Shown here piece by piece: positions 9,277 through 20,912 of a stretch of DNA of 64,000 nt. Numbering within the stretch: the first letter of the stretch is position 1; each line of letters starts with the position of its first letter. Location of the stretch: the NCBI GenBank assembly GCA_963930645.1, contig OZ005656.1, positions 272,039,695 to 272,103,694 on the forward strand, read 5' to 3'. The position numbers and the translations under genes were made by a program. This DNA comes from Salticus scenicus. Lineage: Eukaryota > Arthropoda > Arachnida > Araneae > Salticidae. The notes under the pieces are model-generated. The model was not told the origin of the DNA. It did not search any database and worked only from the letters and a program-made list of their open reading frames with translations.

Positions 9277-10109
9277 AAAATCTGGAGTGACTCTACTCGA
9301 CTTTCCGAACATTGAGTCATTAACAGTTTTGTAGATCAAGTAAAGAAAGAGGAGTTGTTAAACAAACAAAAGAGAGAAAACCATAAGAGAGTGTTTTTTT
9401 CTCCATATAGTACACTATGTTTTATTTAACGCTACTGCACTTTGAGCCCATAGATCATAATGATAATGAATTTTTCGTTGTGTCCCTGTAAAAAGCTATA
9501 AATGCTAGATTCACCAAAATGCTTATAGTTAGTGCAACAGTGATTTATAATATTCATATAAATTTTCAATTCAGTTGAATAAGGAGTTTAGATGTTATTG
9601 CACTTTTAAAAATTTGGTTCCATAGGCCATAATGATAAAGAATTTTTCTTTGTGTAACTGTAAAAAAACTGTAAGTGCTAAATTCACCAAACTCTAAAAA
9701 GTTGGTGCAACTGTGACCTATAACATGTGTAAAAATTTTTTGCTCAGATTAATAAGGCGTTTAGATGCTGTCACACTTTTAAGAATTTGGCCCCATAGGT
9801 CATAATGATAAAGAATTTTTCTTTGTGCCCCTATAAAAAAACTATAAGAGCTAGATTCACCAATGTCAATAGGGTTCGTACTATGGTGACTTACCAGATT
9901 ACGTACCAACTAGCTTATTCGAACAAAGCGTTTAGACGCTAGCGTGTTCACTCACACACATACACACACATACATACATGCATCATCGTAAAAATTGTGA
10001 AAACGGACTCAGGGACCTCGAAACGTATAGAAACATCAAAATCTGAAATTCGGATTTCTGACATGATTACAATACGTTCCTCACTAAAGTGTTCGGAAAG
10101 TAAAAAAAT
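9277..10109 (-). repeat. Family A repeat, copy 1
   Basis: Runs from the terminal block (plus strand CTGGAGTGACTCTACTCGAC then TTTCCGAACA) to the opposite end GTGTTCGGAAAGTAAAA at 10109. Internally it holds about three 174-bp direct repeats (…CATAATGATAAAGAATTTTT…) and a short CA/TA microsatellite at 9950-9980. Other copies lie at 16853, 28401, 43642 and 59439. Confidence 0.85.
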
Positions 10110-10123
10110 GTAACATAGTCTAA

Positions 10124-10630
10124 ATTATTTCATGAAAAATTACTTAATATTTTCTTACTTCAGTTCATGAAGAAGTATGAAAAAGAAAAATTAAAGAAAA
10201 CATACAGCAGTCAATTTCAAAAATTGATAGTGTCACTTGTCTTTGCCAAAATTCGATAAAACTTTTAAACATTTTTCAATTTACTTCAGACTCATAAAAA
10301 GTGGCTTCAACTCTGAGATAGGTCCACTTTATCAGATTCATTTCAAACTAGATGTAATACTTTTAGAAAATTCTTTCTTACAGTTTTTTTAAAGTCTTAT
10401 GATACAGCGAGCGATAACATCTGTTACCGTAAAAAAATTTCTAATATTTTATCCATACCCGTTCCTTCTTATGATATAAAATTTAATTTTTGAAATTGTT
10501 TGTCCAAAATCCTTTTTACGTTAAATATACAGAATTCTATTTCCATTTAAAGTTTTGAATATAAAATCTTTAATATTAAAGTATGTTACTTCACGCTACA
10601 GTATGAAACAACTTGGCCTATATTGTAATA
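10124..10630 (+). repeat. Family E dispersed repeat, copy 1
   Basis: About 500 bases align with 46897-47455 in the same orientation. Shared blocks include TTGATAGTGTCACTTGTCTT, CAGCGAGCGATAACATCTGT and the closing TGTAATATATATAT. No ORF and no clear TIR. Confidence 0.75.
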
Positions 10631-11257
10631 TATATATTTATATATAGGGGGATGTTCAAATTATTATAAACTTTTTTTATTTTGACATATTTTCGATTAT
10701 CTAAAAAATTACTGGACGAAATGACTGGAAACTTCATACGTACAAAGAACAATTAAAAACTTATAATTTCCATTATCGATTTAGTCCAGCATGTAATTAG
10801 GAGACCAATTGCAAATTAAAGAATAGCGAAAATACCTTGGATCATACTGTATCACAAAAAGCTACAAATGACTTGTAACTTTAATACATTGTTGCACATA
10901 CCATGTACAATATTTGAATGATTTGGTGCGGGAATTGCACAATTATTTAGGCAGATATAAATTTCTCGACAAGTTTTTTGCTTATAACTAGAACAAGTTT
11001 CCATAAAATTTTACAAAACTTGCTGAAAAAATAACAAAACAGCAGAGAAACATTATTCTGAAACATAAAATTCACACGTGTAATATTCGTTGAGATATGA
11101 GCATATTTAGTAAATATTATTTCATTGCGTATACGCGAAAGATAGAAAACATTTTATTGCATAGGTTTAAAGCTAGATATATTGAGCAACTTTTGCTAAA
11201 AGCTCATTTGAATAGAGTAAAAATTAAGCAAATGATATATAGCTTTCCCTTAAACAG
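10631..11257. other. AT-rich non-coding
   Basis: No coding signal or recognised family. A frame at 11097-11294 has no features of a real protein. Confidence 0.5.
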
Positions 11258-11550
11258 CGGAAATCGCTGTGCAGCAGCGCCACCTGTTGAGTGATTAGCA
11301 ACAAAAGTTTACAGATACTAATTTATGTTAAGTTGCATCTAGGTATAAATTTATATCCGATTATATGCAGTAGTTCCTAAAATATAGCTTTACACAAAAT
11401 TATAGAAATCGCTGTACAGCAGCCCTGCCGGTTGAGCAACTGACACCAAAGGTTGATAGGCACTATTTTAGATCGAAGTGCATCTACAAATAATTTATAT
11501 ACAATTCTCTGCAGAAGTTCCTGAGATACAGTTACCACGAAATTTTTGCC
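11258..11550 (+). repeat. 145-bp direct duplication
   Basis: Two adjacent units each begin GAAATCGCTGTRCAGCAGC (about 11260 and 11405). They continue in parallel through GTTGAGY...GCATCTA...TGCAGWAGTTCCT. The second unit runs into a C run and a (CA)n/GACAGG tail. Confidence 0.75.
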
Positions 11551-11719
11551 CCCCCCCCCCCACACACACAGACAGGCAGACATTTTCTAAAAATGGTCAA
11601 ATCGTCTTCTGGACCTACCAAAATGTGTAAAATCCTTGAAAACCAGGAGTCGAAAATTTTTTACGAAATTAATACTTTCTTCGGTTGAATATAGGAGAAA
11701 GAAATATATATATATATAT

Positions 11720-12221
11720 ACATATATCATTAAAGAGCTGATTTGGCTAATGAATTCAATTCCTTGCTACGCAGCGTACATTACGAGTACATTAATTTAT
11801 TCGTCTATATAATACTTTTATAATAAAATCATTTAAAGAAACTTTGCATCCCATATCAATTCAAATGGAAAATGAGAATGAACAAAGCATTTGAAAAGAG
11901 AAGCATTTCATTTGCCGAGATATTTTTTTGTCACTGATAAATTTTTAAATCTAAGACGACTTAATAACGGTAGTACCGATCGCCTTTGTTCCTTCGTGAA
12001 AAGAATTTGCTTTTAATAAATTTTATTTCTTTTGAAATGAAAATTATCGAATTTGGAAAGAAAAAAAAAAAAAAAAAAACATCAATTTTTAAAAGAAATT
12101 ACACAAAAGAAACTTATAATGGATGCTTGATTATTCGTACCTGTGAATTTCTTAAGTTAAATGAATCTTTAATGAACTATATTTGGGACTATTTAGAGTT
12201 AATTTACAAAAGATAAGATTA

Positions 12222-12230
<9 letters not shown>
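11720..12230 (+). repeat. Family F dispersed repeat, copy 1
   Basis: Aligns with 33870-34440 and with the interrupted copy at 30780-31700. Shared blocks include TGAATTCAATTCCTTGCTA, CTAAGACGACTTAATAACGG and GATGCTTGATTATTCGTA. A poly-A run sits at 12060-12079 and a TA microsatellite closes it. The 76-residue frame inside is not conserved as protein. Confidence 0.75.
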
Positions 12231-12256
<26 letters not shown>

Positions 12257-12649
12257 TTGAAATTAAGCGTTTTTCATGTGCATGCGAAGGTAGAAATTTT
12301 ATTAATTATCTGATCAACTACTGCTGATCTAAAAGTTTCCCTTTTCTATGATGGAATCATTTAAGGGGTGCAGATTCTCAAAAATTAATCAGACAAGGAA
12401 AGCTTTAGTATATGGCTTCATCAATTGGATTATAATGTAGTTTTTTTTCCCCCCATAAAACACAAATGTTAATTTAAATCTTGGATTAAAATTTAATATA
12501 GGATTAACATATCCCAAAAATGTTATTTGTACATTTTTAATATTTTAAATTTCTTAATCAATTTCGGAGACATTTATCTATATCTTACTTATTTTGTATT
12601 TCTAAAATACAAATGTGGCTATATATTTCCTAAAATGGGTTGGGTGTGG
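12231..12649. other. AT-rich non-coding
   Basis: No feature seen beyond a TA microsatellite at its start. Confidence 0.5.
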
Positions 12650-12866
12650 ATATAGGCCGATTGACTTCACTAGGGTCCTAGGCCTTCGGAGGGCGTGCCC
12701 TCCGTGGGGGTCTTTCTAAGGGGACCAAGTCCTTATTAAGTAAGTTTAGGAGAAAACCAAGGAAAATTCTGAACATTTAGGCCGACGAGTGTACCTGGGA
12801 TCGAACCCGGCATCTCACGTCTCAGCTTTGAGCGCAGAACCGCTCGGCCGCTGGTGGGCTTTCAAT
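12650..12866 (-). repeat. tRNA-derived SINE, copy 2 (better preserved)
   Basis: On the minus strand the head reads CAGCGGCCGAGCGGTTCTGC (A box) and then GGGTTCGATCCCAGG (B box, plus-strand 12797-12810). The body contains a GC-rich hairpin and ends CTAGGACCCTAGTGAAGTCA plus ATCGGCC...CCACACCCAACC. Head and tail match copy 1 at 4838. It has no poly-A tail, and I see no clear target-site duplication. Confidence 0.88.
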
Positions 12867-13247
12867 AATGGGACAAAGGGTATAATTGCAATTTTATTCT
12901 TACATATCTTCGAGTCCACTGCCTTTTCTAAATACTGAAATCTGAAGTCCTATGTTAGAAGAATATTTTATTCTAATCAATGGATACACTGGCACCCTCT
13001 ACCGAAGATAAAGGATATTTTAGCGAAAAAATAGCTAATCCGTAACAGAGATGTAAATGGATCGAATAAATTTTGTAGCAAATAGCTTGTTCATAAATAT
13101 ATTTATTTTGTTATGGCATACGCTGCACAAGTAACTATTAGAAATTATCGTGCTTATACGTGTGTACACTATTTGATAACTTTATGTTATGAAATATTCT
13201 CCCCCTAAAGTCCAGTTCGGATACAAACCTTTTCTTGAAAACCAACA
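12867..13247. other. AT-rich non-coding
   Basis: Nothing recognised. Confidence 0.5.
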
Positions 13248-13378
13248 TTTTTACTTTCTCTTATCCATAGGGTCGACAAAGTATTGTTTTAGGGTCAAAT
13301 TTTCGTACGTGAGTTTTTGTTATATTTACATGTTCTGAGGTCCCCTGAATACGAAAATCATGTTTTTAGCGAATGATC

Positions 13379-13591
13379 TGTAATAAAATTTCAGATCAGA
13401 GGTGGTTCAGCTTTTATAATCCTTATTTAGTAGGCGAATCATTCTATTAAATTTTAAGACGCAAAGTAAAAACGTCTTATCATGCACAATACTTTATTCA
13501 GACTCACAGATGAAAAAAAGAACAGAAAACAAAACAAATACTGCGCATGTGCAGATGCGCGCTAAGCAGCTAGGAGAGAATAGTTTCAACA
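13379..13591 (-). repeat. 3' LTR of BEL/Pao element
   Basis: 213 bp, beginning TGTAATAAAAT and ending TTTCAACA on the plus strand. It matches 16172-16381 almost throughout. The left flank TGATC (13374-13378) pairs with TGGTC (16382-16386) as a 5-bp target-site duplication with one mismatch. The uninterrupted family B copy supports this as the insertion point. Confidence 0.92.
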
Positions 13592-13613
13592 CAATTCCCC
13601 CCCCCCCCCCCCC
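13592..13613 (-). other. Polypurine tract of BEL/Pao element
   Basis: On the minus strand, a long G run followed by AATTG directly precedes the 3' LTR. Position and purine content fit the plus-strand primer site. The unusually pure G run probably varies in length. Confidence 0.75.
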
Positions 13614-13843
13614 GATGAACTTTTAACGTTCATCATTTCAAAAAAACAGCCAAACAAAAATAAAAATATACTTACAATTTTCACATGTTTACAATTCTCA
13701 TTTTAACAAGCATTTTACTGCAAATAAACAAAAACTTAATACAGACAAGTAATAAACAACAGTGAAATTAGAATTCAGATATTAAATTTAAGAATTAGAG
13801 TTCTTTAAAGCGATTAAAGATCAAAAATTTAAAGTTATTATTA

Positions 13844-15947
13844 TCAGTTCAAAAGTTGTTTCACTTCTAACGAATGTAACAACTGGACTGGTCTTTTTAT
13901 GGTACCAGTACTTGTTTTCAGTAAACAAGATCGAACTTTATCATCACGTCCGGTAAAGACTTCAATCACTTTAGCTAGTCTCCAGATATTTCTAGGATAT
14001 TTTTTATCACTTACGAGCACTATATCATTCACTTTTATGTTGGTAACTCGTTTCACAGGTATTATCGAATTTGCTGATTTCAAATTAAGAATGTACTCTT
14101 GCCGCCATCTGTTCCAAAAATGCTGCAGCAACTTTTCACGATAGTTGTATCTTTTAATCAAAATATCTCTGGTACTAGAAGTTTCTTCATCATAAATCTT
14201 TACAGGAGGCAATGACGTTAACCGTTTTCCCACCAAAAAGTGAGCTGGCGTCAATGCTACTGGCTCATTAAAGTCACTATAAACGTAAGTAATAGGTCGC
14301 GAGTTGACGATTGCTTCAATTTCAATTAAAATTGTCTCTAGTTCGCATACAGTCAATGAAGAACGTGAAATTGTTTTCCTTAAACTAGTCTTGACTGTAC
14401 GTACTAAACGTTCATAAAATCCGCCCCACCAAGCTCCTCTATCAATTATGTATCTCCACTGGATACCATGAAATGCATAATAATCCTTTAAGTCAGGGTG
14501 GTTAATCAAACGAAAAATTTTCTGCAAATCTTGCTCAGCTCTCTTGAATGTTTGTGCATTATCTGAGTAAATTATTTTACATAATCCTCTTCTTGCGATG
14601 AATCTTCTAAATGCAAGTAGGAAGGTTTCAGTAGTGAGACTATTCACTAATTCTAAATGAATCGCACGAGTGACTGCACATGTCACAAGAAGGATGTAAT
14701 GTTTAGTATCACTATTTTTACAGAACAAAGGTCCTGCAAAGTCAAGTCCACAAATGTTGAATGGTGGAGATTCGGAACATCTTACAGTTGGTAATGGAGC
14801 CATCACTTGCGCACCGGGTCTTGAACTATACCTCTTACAAACGGTGCACCTACTCAATACTGATTTAACACATTGTCTACCTCTTATTATCCAAAGCAAT
14901 GCTGATGCTGTGGGAATGTTGCGCTTTAAATTCCTTTTTTCGTAATCATAAGAATTTACACTTGATTTAAATTTAAGATTATTTGAAAACATGTTAGACG
15001 CTTCTCTACATTCTATTTCTGCACGAACAAAATCCATAAGTTCAGTAACATCAAAATCTTTCGTTTTACGAATCCTATTATATTCCAGGGCTAATTGATC
15101 AGGTAAATTTTTAATTAAAATGGAGCATAATAACTGACCGTAAGTACCTGATGCCACATTCAATGTTTTTAAATTACGAATTTGTGTTTCACATTCATCA
15201 TATAACCTTCTTAAAGCAGGTAGATTATTAATGTTCTTTACTTGTTCTATCGATAATAATTTTGACATATGTGCATTTATCACCAAATCTTTCCTTCCAA
15301 ATCAACTTTCAAGTAATTCTATAGCTGCTGTATAATTTTCAGTTTCAATCGTATAGCCCGCTATAGCACTAGCAGCGTTTCCGCTAAGTAACTGTTTTAA
15401 ATATAAAAACTTTTCAACATTCGATAATAATTTGCTTTCGTGAATAGATGTTTTATATTGGTTCCAAAATTCAATCCATTTACAAGGATGACCATCGAAC
15501 CGTGAAACGTTCAATTCTGGTAATTTAATTTTCGAATAATGATCATTAGAACAATTATTTACTTCTGTTTTAGTTAACGGCTCAATGTTGTTTTTTCTTA
15601 TTTCTGCACTGTTAGCGCTAACTTCAGAAACCGAAAGTGATTTTTTACAAGTGTTAATTTTACATTTATAACGAATAATTTTTTCCTGCAATTCTTCTGC
15701 GGAGATTATTTCGTTTTCAAATTCAGCATCAGTAACTTTTTGTTCTATGAGCCGATCTAATTCTTTCAAATCATTAGATTTAACCGTTAATTGTTCAAGC
15801 ATTTCATTTAGTGTTTCCGTTTTTTTCAGAAATAGAAGCCGGATCATTTAAAATTTCTGAAACATAAGCTTCTATTTTATTTATCAGTTTTGTGGTTAAA
15901 CTACGAAGTATTGTTCTACGCTTCTTATGCATTTCAATATCAGCCAT
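13844..15947 (-). pseudogene. BEL/Pao gag-integrase reading frame (broken; no PR/RT/RNase H)
   Basis: The natural start is the ATG at 15947. A 7-base T run (plus strand 15820-15826) shifts the frame, and one in-frame TGA at 15302-15304 interrupts the second frame. The open parts are 15302-15847 (181 residues) and 13844-15286 (480 residues). The first is Gag of the DUF1759 type (KLPELNVSRFDGHPCKWIEF). The second begins with Gag (residues 1-110), then joins the integrase near residue 120-130. There C147 and C150 remain, but the two histidines of the zinc site are gone. Catalytic residues D182, D242 and E292 are present. A DUF5641-like C-terminus follows (about 375-475). The whole protease-RT-RNase H block is absent, as in the Gypsy element at 798-3587. 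A full BEL/Pao polyprotein would be about 1,700 residues. Confidence 0.9.
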
Positions 15948-16150
15948 AATTACTTATTATTTAAAATTTGTTACTCATGAATATCACACTTATATCTTAT
16001 AATTTATGTTCATTATTCGTATACTATCTTATCTTACTATACGAATATCATTACTTAAAATTCAATCATAAAAGTTCAAGAACAAAATTATTCTCCTATC
16101 TTATATTCTTCTTTTTCTTTATGTTATTCTATAATTCAAATCATTTCTTT

Positions 16151-16165
16151 CCGGCATATGCACCA
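16151..16165 (-). other. Primer binding site, tRNA-Gly type
   Basis: Six bases inside the 5' LTR, the minus strand reads TGGTGCATATGCCGG. This matches the complement of the animal tRNA-Gly(GCC) 3' end at about 13 of 16 positions, from memory of that tRNA. tRNA-Gly priming is known for BEL/Pao elements. Confidence 0.65.
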
Positions 16166-16171
16166 AAGACG

Positions 16172-16381
16172 TGTAATAAATATTCGGTTCAGAGATGCAG
16201 CTTTTACAATCCTTATTTAGTAGGCGAATCATTCTATTAAATTTTAAGACGCAAAGTAAAAACGTCTTATCATGCACAATACTTTATTCAGACTCACAGA
16301 TGAAAAAAAGAACAGAAAACAAAATAAATACTGCGCATGTGCAGATGCGCGCTAAGCAGCTAGGAGAGAATAGTTTCAACA
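16172..16381 (-). repeat. 5' LTR of BEL/Pao element
   Basis: 210 bp, TGTAATAAAT...TTTCAACA. It differs from the left LTR mainly in the first 35 bases and by isolated substitutions (AAAATAAA/AAAACAAA). It contains the palindromic CTGCGCATGTGCAGATGCGC near its inner end. Confidence 0.92.
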
Positions 16382-16852
16382 TGGTCTGTGTGTCTGTCTG
16401 TCTGCCTGTGTGCCTGTTATCAGCATATCTCAAGAACAAATAGTAGCAGAAATTCCAAACTCAGTATTCTAAATGTGTATCATATAGCAAGGCTAGATTA
16501 AGCTTTTCGTTGAAATGAAGCAAATGGTTCGTGTACAGGGACACTCAAAAGTATTCAAATACATTATGTCTATGGGGGGAATTGCAGGTAAGTAGAGTTT
16601 AACATCTATAGATTGCACTAAGCCAAATGAAACGAATATATATTTTGTGTAATAGAGATTGTCAACTGGAAAAAAAAAATTGTGTACGTAAGAGCCTCGC
16701 CTCCCCCCCCCCCAGAGGGGGGGGGAAATCCCCCCTCGATGGGAGTAAATTTTCATGAAGAGTATATTTCAAAAGATCTCGCCAATACCTTTAAAACGAA
16801 TGGTTGAACCATTGATCTGCGATAATTTAAAATAAATTTATCGATTTTTCTC

Positions 16853-17707
16853 TTTTTTACTTTCCGAACACTATAGTGAGGAAAGTATTGTAATCATGTC
16901 AAAAATCCGAATTCGAGATTTTGATGTTTCTATACGTTTTGAGGTCCCCTGAGTCCGTTTTCACTATTTTTACGATGATGTATGTATGTGTGTGTGTATG
17001 TGTGTATGTGTGTATGTCTGTGAGTGAACACGCTAGCGTCTAAACGCTTTGTTCAATTAACCTGAAAGTTGGTACGCATATTGTAAGTCACCATAGTACG
17101 AACCCTATAGATTTTGGTGAATCTAGCACTTATAGTTTTTTTACAGGGACACAAAGAAAAATTCTTTATCATTATGGCCTATGGGAGCAAAATCTTAAAA
17201 GTGCGATAGCATCTAAACGCCTTATTCAATTGAGCAAAAAATTTATACACATATTATAGGTCACAAATACTCAATCTGTATAGATTTTGGAGAATCTAGC
17301 ACTTATAGTTTTTTTACAGGGACACAAAGAAAAATTCTTTATCATTATGGCCTATGGGACTAAATTTCTAAAAGTACGATAGCATCTAAACGCCTTATTG
17401 AATTGAGCTGAAAATTTATATGAGTATTATAAATCACTTTTGCACTAACTATAAGCATTTTGGTGAATTTAGCATTTATTGTTTTTTACAGGGACACAAC
17501 GAAAAATTCTTTATCATTATGATCTATGGGCTCAAAGTTCAGTAGCGTTAAATAAAACATCGTGTAATAGATGGAGAAAAATACTCAAACACTCTATTAT
17601 GGTTTTCTCCCTTTTGTTTGTTTAACAACTCCTCTTTCTTTACTTTATCTACAAAACTGTTAATTACTCAATGTTCGGAAAGTCGAGTGGAGTCACTCCA
17701 GATTTTT
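16853..17707 (+). repeat. Family A repeat, copy 2 (nested in family B)
   Basis: Starts TTTTTTACTTTCCGAACACT with a terminal hairpin (ACTTTCC...GGAAAGT). It has a (GT/AT)n microsatellite at 16980-17020 and three 174-bp direct repeats starting at about 17041, 17215 and 17389. It ends TTCGGAAAGTCGAGTGGAGT plus CACTCCAGATTTTT. No protein is encoded. Confidence 0.88.
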
Positions 17708-18254
17708 AAATGTAATATTGAGAATAAATTCAACTTTTTTTGGATATTTAGTGTTATACTACTTCTCTAATAAGGAAATCGTCTGCATTATCATGGACGA
17801 TAATATTTTTAAATAATAATTTTGATAAATTATTTTTATTGAGTGAATTTGTATAGAAAAATATAGAAGAAAGTCGTGTGATGGCCACAACACACTAGTT
17901 GTTTGTTGTTAGTGGATGCGCTTTACTAATAATGTTTTACCATTTCCAGGAAAGCTGTTTGGGAATTGAAATAAATTCCTCATAGAGATATGGTAAATAA
18001 TGTATGTTTTAAGCTAAATATTCATCGCTTTTTTTGGTACATTAATGAAACGGGGGGTTGATAGGGGCGGTAGCCCCCTTTACACAGAACTAATTATCAT
18101 ATAAATATCTTCCGAAGCCTAATTTGAATTGTTTAACATATGTTTACACGACAGTACTCGCTATCTTACCTCTTAATCTGCAACCTGCATTTATAGTATG
18201 AAATTTCAGGGTAATATAAAGTAGTGTGAGTGACACACCAGATTATTTCTAATA

Positions 18255-18480
18255 TGTTTAATTTATCATATCGAACATCTTTTAAACAAATGAAATCGAA
18301 TAAACTGTACATGTGATTGTACTTAACGGAAAATGTTGCATCGTTGATTGTGTTATTCGGTTTTGAAAATGTTCTTTATTTTCGAACACGTCAGTTGCAG
18401 TTGTTGATTAAATAATTTGGACAAGAGAATTGCAAAAATCACACATTTTCCTAAATTGGTTTATTTTGGTTTACTGTGTC
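18255..18480 (+). repeat. Family G dispersed repeat, copy 1
   Basis: Aligns with 35190-35410: AATCGAATAAACTGTACATG, ACGGAAAATGTT, TGATTGTG, TTTTCGAA, CAGTT...GTTGATTAA. Moderately diverged, no ORF. Confidence 0.55.
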
Positions 18481-20319
18481 GGATGTTACTAATAATGAAA
18501 ATTGAAATTGCATTGGGATAAAAATAGAATGGTACTGGGTGACCCACAGCTTTGGGAATCTCATGAATTGAACGAATTAGAATATCTTACGGCGGTTTTA
18601 AAAACAATTTTTTCTTTTTTTTTTTTTTTTTTTTTTTTGTCGAAGAAGGGGGGTGAATTTAAGAAATCATTTTCGATATAGGCAAATGTTTACAAGCGTA
18701 TCACAAAATATTTATAATCATCTATGTTTCTATCATGAGAGATGAACTCTTTATCGTATATCCTTCACTTTTACAGGGTTTTGATTTCCATATTTCTTGT
18801 AATTGCTAGCATTCAGCCTCCTCTATTGAGAATTTGTTTTCTTTACCAAAAATAAATAATTACCTTACATCAGAATAAATTTTGCACACCAATTTTAATT
18901 TTTATATATTTTTAAAATTATTAAAAAAAATTTCAGTCACATAGTATACAAATAAAATAACCACAATTATCAATTTACAGAGAAATAAACAGACAGTATA
19001 TTATTATTATTATTATTACTTTTATCAGTGTTTATCAGAAGAAATTATGTAATTCGTAATAATTTTTGACCGCCAATTTTTTATGCTGTGAGAGGTACTA
19101 AACGCGTTTGGAACGATGTATGTTGTTGGTTGATAAATATTCTGGGGCAACTCTAGATAAAGATCTAATGCATAAAATAAAATGAAATATTATATTTAGC
19201 TACACTTCCAAATAAATTGGTGTTTTTGCATACCTTTTTGCCTATAAGAAGGTATGTAAAGCTTCTTTGCGGAATTTTTTTTCATTTATGAGAAGGCTAT
19301 TATAGTGCATTTCAGCTATTATAGTGCATAAAATTAGGCTGACTCAGTTTGACTACATATCAATAATATACAGCGATCTTCTCATTTTTACGGAAGGGGT
19401 TTACCTCAGTTTCTGAAATGTTTTAAATGCATCAAACTTCATAAGTTAATTTGTAATACCCAAAATTACGTATCCTAGCTCAGATCACCCTGTGTTGTTG
19501 TTTCCCCAGCGAAGGCCAATGACGAAACTCTTACGTAGAAGCGTTTGTCATCCAAAACCACGTGAGCTCGCACCCAATGAAATTTAGTAAGAAATTTTGT
19601 CAGTCTGTAGCAGTTTTTCTTTCAGAAAAGGTTCACTGAGTTTCGTCTACGTGTTTATTTATTTATTTTTTATTTTCTAAAGTATAAAATGTAGCGCTGC
19701 TTTGACAGCGCTGTTCATGCTTCTATTTAAAATGTAATCCTTGTACACTGTATACATTGTATTTCTGTCTTCATAAAATTTTGTATGTGCTACACTCGTT
19801 GGAGAATTATTGTGCCCAATTCTTCCCTGTCATTGTTCTGATTTAAAACTGGTTTTATGGAAAAGCAAAAATAGTAAATCTTCTGTTTATTTTACGTACT
19901 GTACCAAGCTAAGCAAGCTGCCAGCAACAAAACTGGCGGCCCAACTCAGGGGCCCGAGATCAACCAGAGATTATCTTTTTAAGAAATATGTTTTTCATCC
20001 AAAATGTGGTGAATAGTATTTTCAAGATTGGGCTTTTCAAGTTTTTTGCGATTATTATTTTTTTTTTTAAGAAATTGGTTCATACAAGGTAGTCCATGAA
20101 GTTGGGGAAATGTGTTTTTCATCCAAGAAAGTGTTTTTCGCGCGCGAAAAGTTATCTCCGATATTCGCTGCTTTCGTTTTAAAGGTCGATTCGCAAACTT
20201 CCAGATCTGTGAGTACTTGCATATTAATTTTGAAAATTATGCAGGCCGGCACATCTAGAAAAAAAAAAGTGTTTTAAATGTGTTTTAAAGAAAATTCATG
20301 CCAAAACGTGATGTCTTAT
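18481..20319. other. Non-coding; possible old LTR-element flank
   Basis: Poly-T at 18613-18637. From about 19680 to 19830 the base composition is more mixed (TGTAGCGCTGCTTTGACAGC...) and could be part of the LTR or leader of the Gypsy element whose pol tail lies at 20320, but no LTR pair is visible. The 68-residue frame at 19810-20016 is unrecognised and I do not call it a gene. Confidence 0.35.
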
Positions 20320-20493
20320 GTAATTCTAACTCAAAGATCTCCAGTATCATATAAAGTTGCCCCATTGGACAACCCTGACACACCAAATGGGACCTATCAT
20401 GTTTGTGCCCTAAAACACTTCACAGAAGTTGATACCTCTCCAGTTGCTCCTCTAAGAAAAAGCGGAAGAATTAAGAAAAGTATTGCTGTTTAG
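20320..20493 (+). pseudogene. Gypsy pol C-terminal fragment
   Basis: The last 55-58 residues of the 20278-20493 frame contain SPVSYKVAPLDNPDTPNGTY, then HVCALKHFTE and a basic LRKSGRIKKS tail. They resemble the extreme C-terminus of arthropod Gypsy integrases, after the catalytic core. It ends at a natural stop. Upstream sequence does not continue the integrase, so this is a 5'-truncated relic of a different Gypsy lineage from the element at 798-3587. Confidence 0.6.
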
Positions 20494-20912
20494 AGTACAG
20501 GACGTGCAAATATGTAGCAGTGGCTCTCTAGCCGATTAACCAAAAATGTTACAATTAATCAGTTTCATTTCTTTTGTAAATAGTTATTACTTTTGTAAGC
20601 TGTGTATCATCGTAATGTGTCCGTTAAATTAAAAATTATGTTTTAAGTGTGACAATGAGTCAAGTCATCTTCTTTATAAATTTTAAGAACATTCTATTCT
20701 GCATTCGTTGTTTAAATATAACATATTTGTTTTTAGCTACATCTTGGCATATACAAATAGCTAATAAATTTGGTTTTGTTTTGCTCATAAAAAGACACTA
20801 CTATTAATGTTTTTCTTATTTTGCATAACAACTATATTTCAGATACCATAATATGAAGCCTCGTCGTACAAGTATATTTTCTAATAGGCACGATACGCCA
20901 TTATGTATATAT

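Larger units (their letters stand above)
13248..18250 (+). repeat. Family B repeat, interrupted host of nested insertions
   Basis: Comparison with the uninterrupted copy at 56036-57140 shows one old element in pieces. 13248-13378 is its 5' end (TTTTACTTTCTC...CATGTTTTTAGC). 16382-16852 continues with the (GT)n tract and TGTACAGGGACACTCAA. 17708-18250 is the 3' part, ending GTAGTGTGAGTGACACACCA. A BEL/Pao element fills the first gap and a family A repeat fills the second. A further terminal-like hairpin block at about 17873-17900 suggests a third, smaller insertion. Confidence 0.8.

Noticed and set aside
2300..16400. CRISPR-like interpretation of the regular short repeats (A-family units, minisatellite).
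   Set aside because: Eukaryotic context, no constant-length unique spacers, and units are directly abutting or embedded in transposons.
20278..20319. Start of the 20278-20493 frame as a real N-terminus.
   Set aside because: Only the later part resembles an integrase tail; the first residues are upstream sequence that happens to be open.
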